This document shows positions 1-6,002 of a DNA stretch of 6,832 nt, piece by piece. The notes under the pieces were generated by a model, which saw only the letters and a list, made by a program, of their open reading frames with translations, did no database searches and was not told the origin of the DNA. Made by a program: the position numbers and the translations under genes. Every line of letters begins with the position of its first letter. Within the stretch, counting starts at the first letter, position 1. Origin of the DNA: Acidobacteriota bacterium (GTDB taxonomy: Bacteria; Acidobacteriota; UBA4820; DSQY01); NCBI GenBank assembly GCA_022759065.1, contig JAEMPZ010000046.1:1-6832 (forward strand), read 5' to 3'.

Positions 1-1788
1 CGCCCACTGTTCCTCGCGTGCGCGGTTTTCGCGCTTCTGGTTTCATGCGCGCCGCAGCAGCCGGTCAAAGTGGCGGCCATGCCCCAAGCGCCGGCGCCTC
101 AAAAACCTTCGGAGGAACAGCTCCTTTTCGAACGGATGCAGGCGCTGAGCGCCAGAGCCGAGGATCCGGACCTCTCAGACGAGCAGGTTCCCGCCCTTTC
201 TCTGGAAATGGCCGAGGCCGTGGAGGCTTACTTTGAGGCGCCTGCGCCCGTGAGGCGCTCGCCCAGAATTCAGGGTTCCCTGGAACGCATGTGCGACCAC
301 GCCCTCCAGCTGGGCCTTGACGCTAACGCCGCCCCGGATGCTGTGCCGCTCGAATCTGAATCGCCGCGTGACATGCTCCCACAGGCCACGACGTTCCTTC
401 CTCCGGAGGAACTTCAGGAGACCCTGGACGAGGTCAAGAAGGCCCAGGCCTCCGTTGCAGTGGGCATCCCCGTGCCAGTTGACAATAAGGCCGTCCTCAC
501 CTACGTGAATCTCTACCAGACCAAATTCAGGAACTGGTTTGCCGGCGCGCTTGAGCGCGGAGCGCCGTACGTTCCGGGGTTTCGCGTTATTTTCAAGGAT
601 GAGGGAGTCCCGCCGGACCTCGTATACCTGGCCATCGTGGAATCGGCATTCAAGTCCAACGCCGTTTCGCGCGCCAAGGCCGCGGGAATGTGGCAATTCA
701 TACAGGGAACCGCGCGCCGTTACGGCCTTGTCGTGGACTTTTGGGAGGACCAGCGCTTTGACCCGGAGCTTTCCGCGCGTGCGTCAGCCCACTACCTCAA
801 GGACCTTTACGACATGTTCGGCGACTGGCAGCTTGCCTTGGCCGCTTACAACGCCGGGGAAATGAAGATTCAGCGAAGCTTGGAGCGGACCCAGAAAGAG
901 ACCTTCTGGGACCTCAAGACCACCCGCTATCTCAGGCGGGAAACGCGCGAATACGTGCCCGCTATCCTAGCGGCCATACTCATCGCGACCAATCCCGCGG
1001 CCTATGGCTTCGACCCGCCAAAAACTGCCGCCGAACCCATGGCGGCGGTGACGCTGGAGCAGCCGATGGACTTGAGAGTGCTGGCCCGCTGCGCCGGCAT
1101 TCCCCTCGATGCCTTGCAGGCGGCGAATCCCTCGCTGAGAAGGCTTATCACGCCCCCAAGGCAATTCTCCTTGAAGCTCCCCGCCGACAAGCTGGAGACA
1201 TTCCAGGCCGCTCTCGCCCAGGTCCCGCCCGAGGAGAAGGCGGAGATCGTGGTCCATCGCGTCGCCGCTGGCGAAAGCCTTCGCTCGATCGCTTCCAAGT
1301 ACCAGGTCTCGGCAAACCTCATCAGGGTAGTCAACCGGCTGAACGCGGGGCGCGTCCGCGCCGGGCAGGAACTGGTGATACCGAGGGGCAGCGCCGCGAA
1401 TGACCCGACGCTCTACGCGGAGGAGCGCGCCTCGTCCAAAAGCCATTCCCAGAAGATTTACAAGGTCAGGCGGGGCGACACGCTGGCTGGCATCTGCGCT
1501 CGAACCGGAGTGCCCATCCAGACTTTGCGGGAGCTTAACAACATCTCGGGCGACGCCCTAAAACCGGGACAGCGGCTGGTGCTCGCATCAGTCGCCGGCG
1601 CGCGGGAAGCGGGTGGAAAGGAGGCCTCCAGGCCTGGCTCCAGCGCCAGGGTCCACCACGTTCGTCAGGGGGACACGCTCTACCAGCTCGCGCTTCAATA
1701 CAACACGACGGTTGACAAGCTCTGCCGCCTCAACAGGATTTCCCCCGGAAAGACGTTGCACCTTGGCGACACCCTTCTGATTCCATAA
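1..1788 (+). CDS. mltD: MltD-like lipoprotein, membrane-bound lytic murein transglycosylase with three LysM domains (5' end outside window)
   Basis: Seen: the frame is open from base 1 to the TAA at 1786-1788 (595 residues visible). Codons 1-16 read as the hydrophobic end of a signal peptide finishing in L-V-S-C, a lipobox with the acylated Cys at 46-48. The true start therefore lies upstream, and the GTG at 70 is internal to the mature protein. Window-numbered residues: a Pro/Ala- and Glu-rich helical linker at about 17-165; an SLT domain at about 185-300 with catalytic Glu214 in A-I-V-E-S, GMWQF at 229-233 and AAYNAGE at 281-287; then LysM repeats encoded at about 1252-1389, 1456-1590 and 1651-1785. 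Family knowledge: MltD cleaves the MurNAc-GlcNAc bond of peptidoglycan to form 1,6-anhydro-MurNAc ends, and LysM binds glycan. E. coli MltD has 452 residues and two LysM, so this protein is longer. Inferred: it is anchored to the inner leaflet of the outer membrane (Ala follows Cys). Family assignment is firm; the exact MltD orthology is a little less so. Confidence 0.93.
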   Translation, partial: RPLFLACAVFALLVSCAPQQPVKVAAMPQAPAPQKPSEEQLLFERMQALSARAEDPDLSDEQVPALSLEMAEAVEAYFEAPAPVRRSPRIQGSLERMCDHALQLGLDANAAPDAVPLESESPRDMLPQATTFLPPEELQETLDEVKKAQASVAVGIPVPVDNKAVLTYVNLYQTKFRNWFAGALERGAPYVPGFRVIFKDEGVPPDLVYLAIVESAFKSNAVSRAKAAGMWQFIQGTARRYGLVVDFWEDQRFDPELSARASAHYLKDLYDMFGDWQLALAAYNAGEMKIQRSLERTQKETFWDLKTTRYLRRETREYVPAILAAILIATNPAAYGFDPPKTAAEPMAAVTLEQPMDLRVLARCAGIPLDALQAANPSLRRLITPPRQFSLKLPADKLETFQAALAQVPPEEKAEIVVHRVAAGESLRSIASKYQVSANLIRVVNRLNAGRVRAGQELVIPRGSAANDPTLYAEERASSKSHSQKIYKVRRGDTLAGICARTGVPIQTLRELNNISGDALKPGQRLVLASVAGAREAGGKEASRPGSSARVHHVRQGDTLYQLALQYNTTVDKLCRLNRISPGKTLHLGDTLLIP

Positions 1789-1793
1789 TCAAA

Positions 1794-1822
1794 TTGACAT
1801 CCGGGCTTTCTGGCGGCATAGT
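1794..1822 (+). promoter_or_regulatory. Sigma70-type promoter for the unknown gene and SLT gene
   Basis: A perfect -35 hexamer TTGACA lies at 1794-1799, followed by a 17-base spacer and CATAGT at 1817-1822, which matches four of six bases of the -10 consensus. The site sits in the only gap (1789-1842) between the MltD-like gene and the next gene. Transcription would begin at about 1828-1830, just before the Shine-Dalgarno, giving a very short leader. The promoter would make the two downstream genes independent of the upstream gene. Inference from sequence only. Confidence 0.5.
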
Positions 1823-1829
1823 AATGGCT

Positions 1830-1834
1830 GGAGG
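1830..1834 (+). promoter_or_regulatory. Ribosome binding site GGAGG that fixes the start at 1843
   Basis: GGAGG at 1830-1834 lies eight bases before the GTG at 1843. It overlaps the in-frame GTG at 1834, so that earlier codon cannot use it. The GTG at 1843 is therefore the preferred start of the downstream gene. Confidence 0.7.
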
Positions 1835-1842
1835 TGTGTTTC

Positions 1843-2652
1843 GTGGGTGAAGCTTCCGTGCTGCGCTTCGACGAGCTGCCACTGGACGATTTTCTCGTCT
1901 CGCTGATGCAGCACGAGAAGGATGCCCGGGTTGGGTATCTTCCCGCCCAATCGAACCTCAAAGAGGTTCGATTTTCAGCGAAAATGTCGGCCCCTCCAAA
2001 TGGCCCAGGGCCAATCAACCTCTTTATCCTGCAGGAAACGGATGCCCTAAGCCAGGCCACTGAAGAATTCGTGATCCTTTCAGGCTTGGGCGGGGCAGCC
2101 CGCCGATTGAGAGATGAAGCCATCGCCCTGAGGGATTTTCTGCGAAATGGCGGGCAATCAGCCCTGTTTCGCATTGACCCTCGCTACGGCCTGGTCTGCG
2201 GAAGCGCCCTTGAGCCGGTTGACCCGTCCGTGCGGTGGGACAGGCCCGGGGCTTACGTCGCGCTTTATCTTGCCTCAAGCCCGGACTCTCCCTCGTTGGC
2301 CGTCATGGAATACATTCCCCACGAGCAGAGGCGCCGTTTTTCGGAGCTTTTTTTGAAGTACAACCAGGTTCCCCCCACCAGCGGCCCGTCTTTTCTTGCC
2401 GGCGCTTGGAAGAAGCTCCGCGGCGGCTCGCCGGCCACACCGGCCGGCCCGCCAACACATATCAGTTACCGCATGGTAAAACTCGTCGCGCGGTTCCTGC
2501 GAATAAGAGGCCTTTCGCCAACATTCATCTCATTGATTTACAAAGGAGTTCAGCCGGAGGAATTGCCCTCGCTGCTCCTTGATTCCCGTTTCGCGGTGAC
2601 CGCGTCCGGCCACTACGACAGGTTCTTCGCGTCACTTTCCGAGCTTGCCTGA
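1843..2652 (+). CDS. Conserved-looking protein of unknown function between two lytic transglycosylases
   Basis: I do not recognise this 269-residue protein. The GTG start at 1843 is chosen because GGAGG stands eight bases upstream; the GTG at 1834 would add only three residues. No signal peptide, lipobox, transmembrane segment or nucleotide-binding motif is visible, so it is probably cytoplasmic. It looks like mixed alpha/beta. An acidic N-terminus carries an L-P-L-D-D-F stretch. The middle third is mostly hydrophobic and charged and includes R-I-D-P-R-Y-G-L-V-C-G. A Pro/Gly/Ser-rich linker spans about residues 177-210. The basic helical C-terminus contains V-A-R-F-L-R-I-R-G-L-S-P. Its codon use is GC-rich like its neighbours, supporting a resident gene. 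Its TGA (2650-2652) shares one base with the ATG of the following SLT gene, which suggests translational coupling and a shared role. A link to cell-wall remodelling is inferred from position only. Confidence 0.85.
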   Translation: MGEASVLRFDELPLDDFLVSLMQHEKDARVGYLPAQSNLKEVRFSAKMSAPPNGPGPINLFILQETDALSQATEEFVILSGLGGAARRLRDEAIALRDFLRNGGQSALFRIDPRYGLVCGSALEPVDPSVRWDRPGAYVALYLASSPDSPSLAVMEYIPHEQRRRFSELFLKYNQVPPTSGPSFLAGAWKKLRGGSPATPAGPPTHISYRMVKLVARFLRIRGLSPTFISLIYKGVQPEELPSLLLDSRFAVTASGHYDRFFASLSELA

Positions 2653-3281
2653 TGGTTAGAACAATCCTTGCTTCGTTTGCGCTCTATTTGGCCGCGGCTC
2701 AGATTCCAGCCATGGAACTGGTGGTTTTTGAGGGGGACAGGACTCTCGCCGTTCTCTCGTACGAGGAAAAAGGTGGGCAGGCAATTATGGTTCTTCCGGG
2801 AGGGGGAAATTTTGGCTGCCCCAAACATCGCGTTCTCGCTCACATAGAGGGTTACGTTCCCTCTCCCGAAGATCCGGCCCCTGAGAGGCCGCTTCCGCAG
2901 GGCCTTCCCTACCGCGCCTCGATAGCTAAGTACTGCCAGAAATACGGCATGGACTGCAAGCTGGTGGCCGCGGTAATAAAAACCGAGTCGAACTTCAACC
3001 CTTGGGCGGTTTCTCCAAAAGGCGCTCAGGGCCTGATGCAATTGATGCCGCAGGTTCAGCGGGAAGAAGGGGTGAGAAACCCATTCGACCCGGAGCAAAA
3101 CTTGGACGCGGGCATACGCTACCTGAAGAAGATGCTCGAGGCGTGCCAGGGAGACCTTGGCCTGGCGCTGGCCGCCTACAACGCCGGCTTGACCCGCGTG
3201 AAGGCCGCCGCGGCCGTGCCCCGCATCCCCGAAACCGAAGGTTACGTGGCAAAAATTCTTGTTCTCGTGGAACAGATGTAG
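2652..3281 (+). CDS. Exported SLT-domain lytic transglycosylase
   Basis: This 209-residue protein has an N-terminal hydrophobic signal segment (about residues 4-20, likely cleaved near I-P-A). A short beta-type region (about 22-68) with the pattern V-L-P-G-G-G...H-I-E-G-Y follows. A Pro-rich linker (70-86) leads to a compact SLT domain (about 87-205). Family signatures are clear: catalytic Glu112 in K-T-E-S-N-F-N-P, G-A-Q-G-L-M-Q-L-M-P (124-133) and L-A-A-Y-N-A-G (173-179). Members of this family (Slt70/MltC/MltE-like) cut the MurNAc-GlcNAc bond of peptidoglycan without hydrolysis. Four cysteines (56, 95, 102, 165) in a predicted periplasmic protein could form disulfides. The ATG overlaps the preceding stop (TGATG) and has only a weak GAG upstream, so translation is probably coupled. 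The gene ends ten bases before the stop of the convergent response regulator. The specific transglycosylase subtype cannot be fixed. Confidence 0.9.
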   Translation: MVRTILASFALYLAAAQIPAMELVVFEGDRTLAVLSYEEKGGQAIMVLPGGGNFGCPKHRVLAHIEGYVPSPEDPAPERPLPQGLPYRASIAKYCQKYGMDCKLVAAVIKTESNFNPWAVSPKGAQGLMQLMPQVQREEGVRNPFDPEQNLDAGIRYLKKMLEACQGDLGLALAAYNAGLTRVKAAAAVPRIPETEGYVAKILVLVEQM

Positions 3282-3291
3282 TCCCGGCGGC

Positions 3292-3678
3292 TTAGCCGGA
3301 GCGGCGCAGCAAGGAGCGGCTAGCCTGTCGGCGGACGGCGAAGAGAAGGCCGTCAACCGTGAAGGGTTTTTCAACAAATTCGCTGGCGCCCAAAGAGCGG
3401 GCCATGGCGACGTCCTCTGCGGCGCTTTTGGCTGAAAAGACTATGACGATAGGCCTGTCACCGGAGGGCAGCGCGTTTAGCGAGCTCAAAACTTCGTAGC
3501 CGTCAATGTCCGGAAGCCTTATGTCGAGTAGGACGACGTCTGGCTTGTGCTGGATGACCATTGGTAGAACGGCGTGGCCCCTCGCGGCTTCTATAACCCC
3601 GAATCCATCCTCCTTAAGGATGAAAGAGGCCATCTCGCGAATGTCCTGGTTGTCGTCGCAAACTAGGACCGTCTGCAT
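3292..3678 (-). CDS. Single-domain response regulator (CheY-like receiver)
   Basis: The 128 residues form one complete receiver domain with no output domain. Key residues are all present: the acidic pair Asp8-Asp9, phospho-acceptor Asp52 in V-V-L-L-D-I-R-L-P-D, Ser82 at the conserved Ser/Thr switch position (V-F-S-A-K) and Lys104 followed by Pro-Phe. The protein should therefore accept a phosphate from a histidine kinase and signal by protein contact, or pass the phosphate on. The short C-terminal tail is basic (R-R-Q-A-S-R-S-L-L-R-R). The ATG lies two bases after the gpsA stop with little Shine-Dalgarno, implying it is the last gene of the thpR-plsY-gpsA operon. No kinase is encoded in the window, so the partner is unknown. 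Domain assignment is firm; the pathway is not known. Confidence 0.92.
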   Translation of the reverse strand: MQTVLVCDDNQDIREMASFILKEDGFGVIEAARGHAVLPMVIQHKPDVVLLDIRLPDIDGYEVLSSLNALPSGDRPIVIVFSAKSAAEDVAMARSLGASEFVEKPFTVDGLLFAVRRQASRSLLRRSG

Positions 3679-3680
3679 GT

Positions 3681-4691
3681 TCAGGCCGTTTCCGCCTTCA
3701 ACCCTCTGGCCAGAAGCTCTTTTAGCGCTGTTTTGGGATCCAGGCCCTCGAAGAGAATTCGCTCTATCACGAACGTTATCGGCATCTCGACCTCATGCCT
3801 TCTTGCAAGCTCTGCCACCGCTTTGGTCGTAGGCACCCCCTCGGCCACCATTTTCATCGAACCGAGTATGTCTCGGAGTTTTTCTCCCCTGCCGATGCGC
3901 ACGCCGACGCCCCTGTTTCTGCTCTCGCTCCCGGTGCAGGTCAGGACAAGGTCGCCTATGCCCGAAAGGCCCGAAAATGTTTCCGCCTGGGCGCCCATGG
4001 CCACGCCCAAACGAACTATCTCCCTCAGCCCCCGCGTTATGATAGCGGCCGTAGCGTTGGGACCGAAGCCGAGCCCGGCGGCGACTCCGCACGCCAGGGC
4101 GATGACGTTTTTTACCGCGCCGCCCAGTTCGACGCCAGTGCGGTCGTTGCTCAAGTATCCCCTGAAGTGGCCGTGCGAAAAGAGGCGCTGGGCCCGCTTC
4201 GCGCGCTCGGCGTCACCGCATGCGAAAACAACCGCCGTAGGGTCCCCTTTGCAGAGGTCAACGGCGAAGGAGGGGCCCGAAAGAGCTACCACCGGAGCGC
4301 TGGCTCTGGGCAGGGTCTCTTCCAATATCGCGCTTGGAGGCAGAAACGTGTTGTTTTCAATTCCCTTGGAAGCGGAAACGACAACGGCTCCCTTGGGACA
4401 ACGCGGCCCAATTTTCCCCCAAAGGGCTCGCAGGTGCTGAGTTGGAACCACGGAGACCCAGAACTCGGCCTCGAAAGGCGGCGACATGGGGTCGTGGAAG
4501 AGCTCCAGCTCCTTCGGGATGGGAAAGCCAGGCAGAAAATCGGGGCTTACGCGGCTTTTGGAAAGCGTCTCGAACTGGTCCTCCTCAAAGACCCACAAGG
4601 CTGTCCGGGCGCCGCTTTGGACCAGGTGCAAAGCCAGCGCCGTTCCCCAAGAGCCCGCCCCCCAGACCACCACGCTTCCCTTTTCATCCAT
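3681..4691 (-). CDS. gpsA: NAD(P)-dependent glycerol-3-phosphate dehydrogenase
   Basis: GpsA reduces dihydroxyacetone phosphate to sn-glycerol-3-phosphate in the cytoplasm, supplying the backbone for phospholipids. From the chosen ATG the protein has 336 residues, the usual length. It shows the Rossmann motif G-A-G-S-W-G (11-16), Lys109 in S-A-S-K-G, S-G-P-S-F-A (138-143), catalytic Lys194 in G-G-A-V-K-N-V and the family hallmark L-S-G-I-G-D-L-V-L-T-C-T with S-R-N-R (about 242-260). An upstream ATG at 4745 would add 18 basic residues that merely overlap plsY. The start at 4691 is preferred because GGAG lies seven bases before it and the family begins just ahead of the Rossmann strand. The gene overlaps the end of plsY by eight bases (ATGGATGA), and the product feeds directly into the PlsY reaction, fitting a shared operon. 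Confidence 0.95.
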   Translation of the reverse strand: MDEKGSVVVWGAGSWGTALALHLVQSGARTALWVFEEDQFETLSKSRVSPDFLPGFPIPKELELFHDPMSPPFEAEFWVSVVPTQHLRALWGKIGPRCPKGAVVVSASKGIENNTFLPPSAILEETLPRASAPVVALSGPSFAVDLCKGDPTAVVFACGDAERAKRAQRLFSHGHFRGYLSNDRTGVELGGAVKNVIALACGVAAGLGFGPNATAAIITRGLREIVRLGVAMGAQAETFSGLSGIGDLVLTCTGSESRNRGVGVRIGRGEKLRDILGSMKMVAEGVPTTKAVAELARRHEVEMPITFVIERILFEGLDPKTALKELLARGLKAETA

Positions 4692-5340
4692 TGGCTTGCT
4701 CCGTTTCCGGCACGCCGCCTTGCGAGTCACGGTCCTTTTCGCCAAGGCGCGGCTCTTCCTTGCGAATCATGTTCCTGATATTTTTGTGATGCCTCGCAAC
4801 TAGCAAAAGGGCCACGCACAAACCCGCCCAGCAGGTGGGAATGTCGTACCAGCCCCAAAATGCGTGGAGAAGGAAGAGCGAGGCCCCGAATGCTAGGGAG
4901 CCAAGTATCGAGCCCAGGGCGACGAGCCTGGTAAGGCCGACCACGGCGGAAAAGACGGCGACGCCGCAGAATGCGGCGGCTGGCGAGATGAAGATGAAGG
5001 CGCCAAAGCCGGAGGCGATCCCCTTGCCGCCCCTGAACCCTATATAGACAGGATAGCAATGGCCAAAAACCGCGGCAAATCCGCCGGCAGGGATCATCCA
5101 GGGCGCGCTGCCGAAATACCGGCAGCAGTTGACCGCCAGGGCGGCCTTGCCGAAATCAAGCGCCAGGGTCAGCGCGCCCCAAAGAGGGCCCTGTGTTCTC
5201 AAAACGTTCGTGGCGCCTATGTTTCCAGAACCTTTTTCGCGAATATCAGCGCCGGTTCGCAACTTCGTAAAAAGGTAGCCGAAGGGAATTGCCCCAACCA
5301 GGTAGGAACCTAACAGCAATAGAATGTCAGTTGACATCAT
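4684..5340 (-). CDS. plsY: Acyl-phosphate:glycerol-3-phosphate acyltransferase
   Basis: PlsY is an inner-membrane enzyme that transfers an acyl group from acyl phosphate (made by PlsX) to glycerol-3-phosphate, giving lysophosphatidic acid. The 218-residue protein carries the three PlsY signatures: G-S-G-N-I-G-A-T-N-V-L-R (37-48), G-H-C-Y-P-V-Y-I-G-F-R-G-G-K-G (93-107) and H-H-K-N-I-R-N (184-190). Hydrophobic spans fit a multi-pass protein, at roughly 5-22, 52-70, 80-100, 112-160 (two spans) and 164-182. The hydrophilic tail (195-218) is longer than in many PlsY proteins and overlaps the gpsA start. Two adjacent ATGs (5340-5338 and 5337-5335) are possible starts. Both are reachable from AAGGA at 5352-5348, and the first ATG directly abuts the TAA of thpR. 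plsX and plsC are not in the window. Confidence 0.95.
   Translation of the reverse strand: MMSTDILLLLGSYLVGAIPFGYLFTKLRTGADIREKGSGNIGATNVLRTQGPLWGALTLALDFGKAALAVNCCRYFGSAPWMIPAGGFAAVFGHCYPVYIGFRGGKGIASGFGAFIFISPAAAFCGVAVFSAVVGLTRLVALGSILGSLAFGASLFLLHAFWGWYDIPTCWAGLCVALLLVARHHKNIRNMIRKEEPRLGEKDRDSQGGVPETEQANG
4699..4702 (-). promoter_or_regulatory. Ribosome binding site for gpsA
   Basis: Read on the minus strand, GGAG at 4702-4699 is separated by seven bases from the ATG at 4691-4689. It lies inside the end of plsY and supports the shorter gpsA start over the ATG at 4745. Confidence 0.6.
5324..5337. repeat. 14-base palindrome ATGTCA-N2-TGACAT across the plsY start
   Basis: Perfect six-base inverted arms with a two-base spacer cover the second ATG and the next codons of plsY. 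The same twelve arm bases recur at 6794-6807 over a promoter. It could be a repressor site or a small hairpin affecting initiation, or simply the consequence of the codons for Met-Ser-Thr-Asp. No regulator is proven. Confidence 0.35.
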
Positions 5341-5904
5341 TTACCTGTCCTTAAAAGGATATTTTGCTAACAATGAGTGGACGGCGCCCGACGGGGAAAG
5401 CCGCGACGAAAAGAGCGCCGCCTCCTTGGCTTCGAACGAGCCGCATTCGAAATCGGCCAGCGCTCTAAGAGTCGCGGCCAGCAAAGGCTCCCTCGAAGGC
5501 TGGCGGAACCGGCAGAGCGTCACGTGGGGGTTGAAAGGCCTCTCTTCCCTTGAAAACCCGGCCGCTTCGAGGCGCTTGGCGATGAGCTCGGCGAGGGCGC
5601 CAAGATTCCCCCCTCCATCATTGACTCCCGCCCATATCACCCTTGGAGCCGCGGGCGGGCCAAAAGTCCCCACCCCCTTGATGACGACCTTGAAAGGGGC
5701 CGCTTTAAGGCACCCCTCGGCGACGGCTCTATGAACCTCGGGCAGGGCGGCCTCGCTGATATCTTCAAAAAATTTGAGCGTGACATGAAGTTGCGCGGGC
5801 GGAACCCACTTGGCGCCCTTTGCCGCGGGCTTCAGCCGCTCGGCCAACCGCGCGATTGCGGCCTTTACCGGTTCCGGAAATTCAACGGCAAGGAAGGCGC
5901 GCAT
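5341..5904 (-). CDS. thpR: RNA 2',3'-cyclic phosphodiesterase, LigT/2H family
   Basis: The 187-residue protein has the two catalytic tetrapeptides that define 2H phosphoesterases: H40-V-T42-L (followed by K-F-F) and H127-V-T129-L (followed by C-R-F). Spacing and total length are normal for ThpR/LigT. The family opens 2',3'-cyclic phosphate RNA ends to 2'-phosphates and was first noted for joining tRNA half-molecules by 2'-5' bonds in vitro. The N-terminus M-R-A-F-L-A-V-E is typical, so the ATG at 5904 is a good start. It is preceded by a G-rich Shine-Dalgarno (GGGGGA, on the minus strand at 5915-5910). The TAA directly abuts the plsY ATG, so this is the first gene of the compact thpR-plsY-gpsA-receiver operon. 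A functional link between RNA-end processing and phospholipid synthesis is not implied by the chemistry and may only reflect co-transcription. Confidence 0.93.
   Translation of the reverse strand: MRAFLAVEFPEPVKAAIARLAERLKPAAKGAKWVPPAQLHVTLKFFEDISEAALPEVHRAVAEGCLKAAPFKVVIKGVGTFGPPAAPRVIWAGVNDGGGNLGALAELIAKRLEAAGFSREERPFNPHVTLCRFRQPSREPLLAATLRALADFECGSFEAKEAALFSSRLSPSGAVHSLLAKYPFKDR
5348..5352 (-). promoter_or_regulatory. Ribosome binding site for plsY
   Basis: On the minus strand AAGGA lies seven bases before the first plsY ATG, inside the last codons of thpR. A second weaker AGG sits just before the TAA. Translation of plsY is probably also coupled to thpR, because TAA and ATG are adjacent. 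Confidence 0.5.
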
Positions 5905-5909
5905 GTTTA

Positions 5910-5915
5910 TCCCCC
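5910..5915 (-). promoter_or_regulatory. Ribosome binding site for thpR
   Basis: Minus-strand GGGGGA at 5915-5910 stands five bases before the thpR ATG. It is G-rich rather than a textbook GGAGG, but nothing else upstream competes. Confidence 0.45.
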
Positions 5916-5920
5916 GCTGT

Positions 5921-5929
5921 ATCGTACCA
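5921..5929 (-). promoter_or_regulatory. Possible extended -10 promoter of the thpR operon
   Basis: The 98-base gap between the winged-helix gene and thpR (5905-6002) contains minus-strand TGGTACGAT, an extended -10-like element with four of six matches to TATAAT. No convincing -35 box lies 16-18 bases upstream. Transcription would start near 5914, on top of the ribosome binding site, which weakens the call. Read-through from the winged-helix gene promoter is an alternative. Nothing else is seen in this gap. Confidence 0.2.
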
Positions 5930-6002
5930 CCGAAATCGAAAGTCGCGCCACTTCCTTTGGCGGGCCCAAACCGTGGCCGCGCCCTTCGTTTCCTTCATGG
6001 CA

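Noticed and set aside
175..696. Minus-strand open frame opposite the MltD-like gene
   Set aside because: It is a shadow of the SLT-encoding strand with no ribosome binding site or recognisable domain.
3284..3299. Inverted repeat CCGGC-N6-GCCGG between the convergent stop codons, possible bidirectional terminator
   Set aside because: The stem is only five pairs and neither strand has a T-tract after it; it also overlaps the end of the receiver gene.
4692..4745. Longer gpsA start giving 18 extra basic residues
   Set aside because: The extra residues lie wholly within plsY coding sequence, are not part of the GpsA fold, and the ATG at 4691 has a well-spaced GGAG.
3795..4778. Long plus-strand open frame opposite gpsA
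   Set aside because: It is antisense to a gene with unmistakable GpsA motifs; its predicted protein is low-complexity and matches no family, as expected for a shadow frame in GC-rich DNA.
5331..5336. Plus-strand TTGACA as a promoter -35 box
   Set aside because: No -10-like hexamer follows at 16-18 bases and there is no plus-strand gene downstream; it is part of the plsY start and palindrome.
5950..5985. GC-rich imperfect hairpin between the winged-helix gene and thpR, possible terminator
   Set aside because: The stem has internal mismatches and is followed by A/G-rich sequence rather than a T-run on the minus strand.
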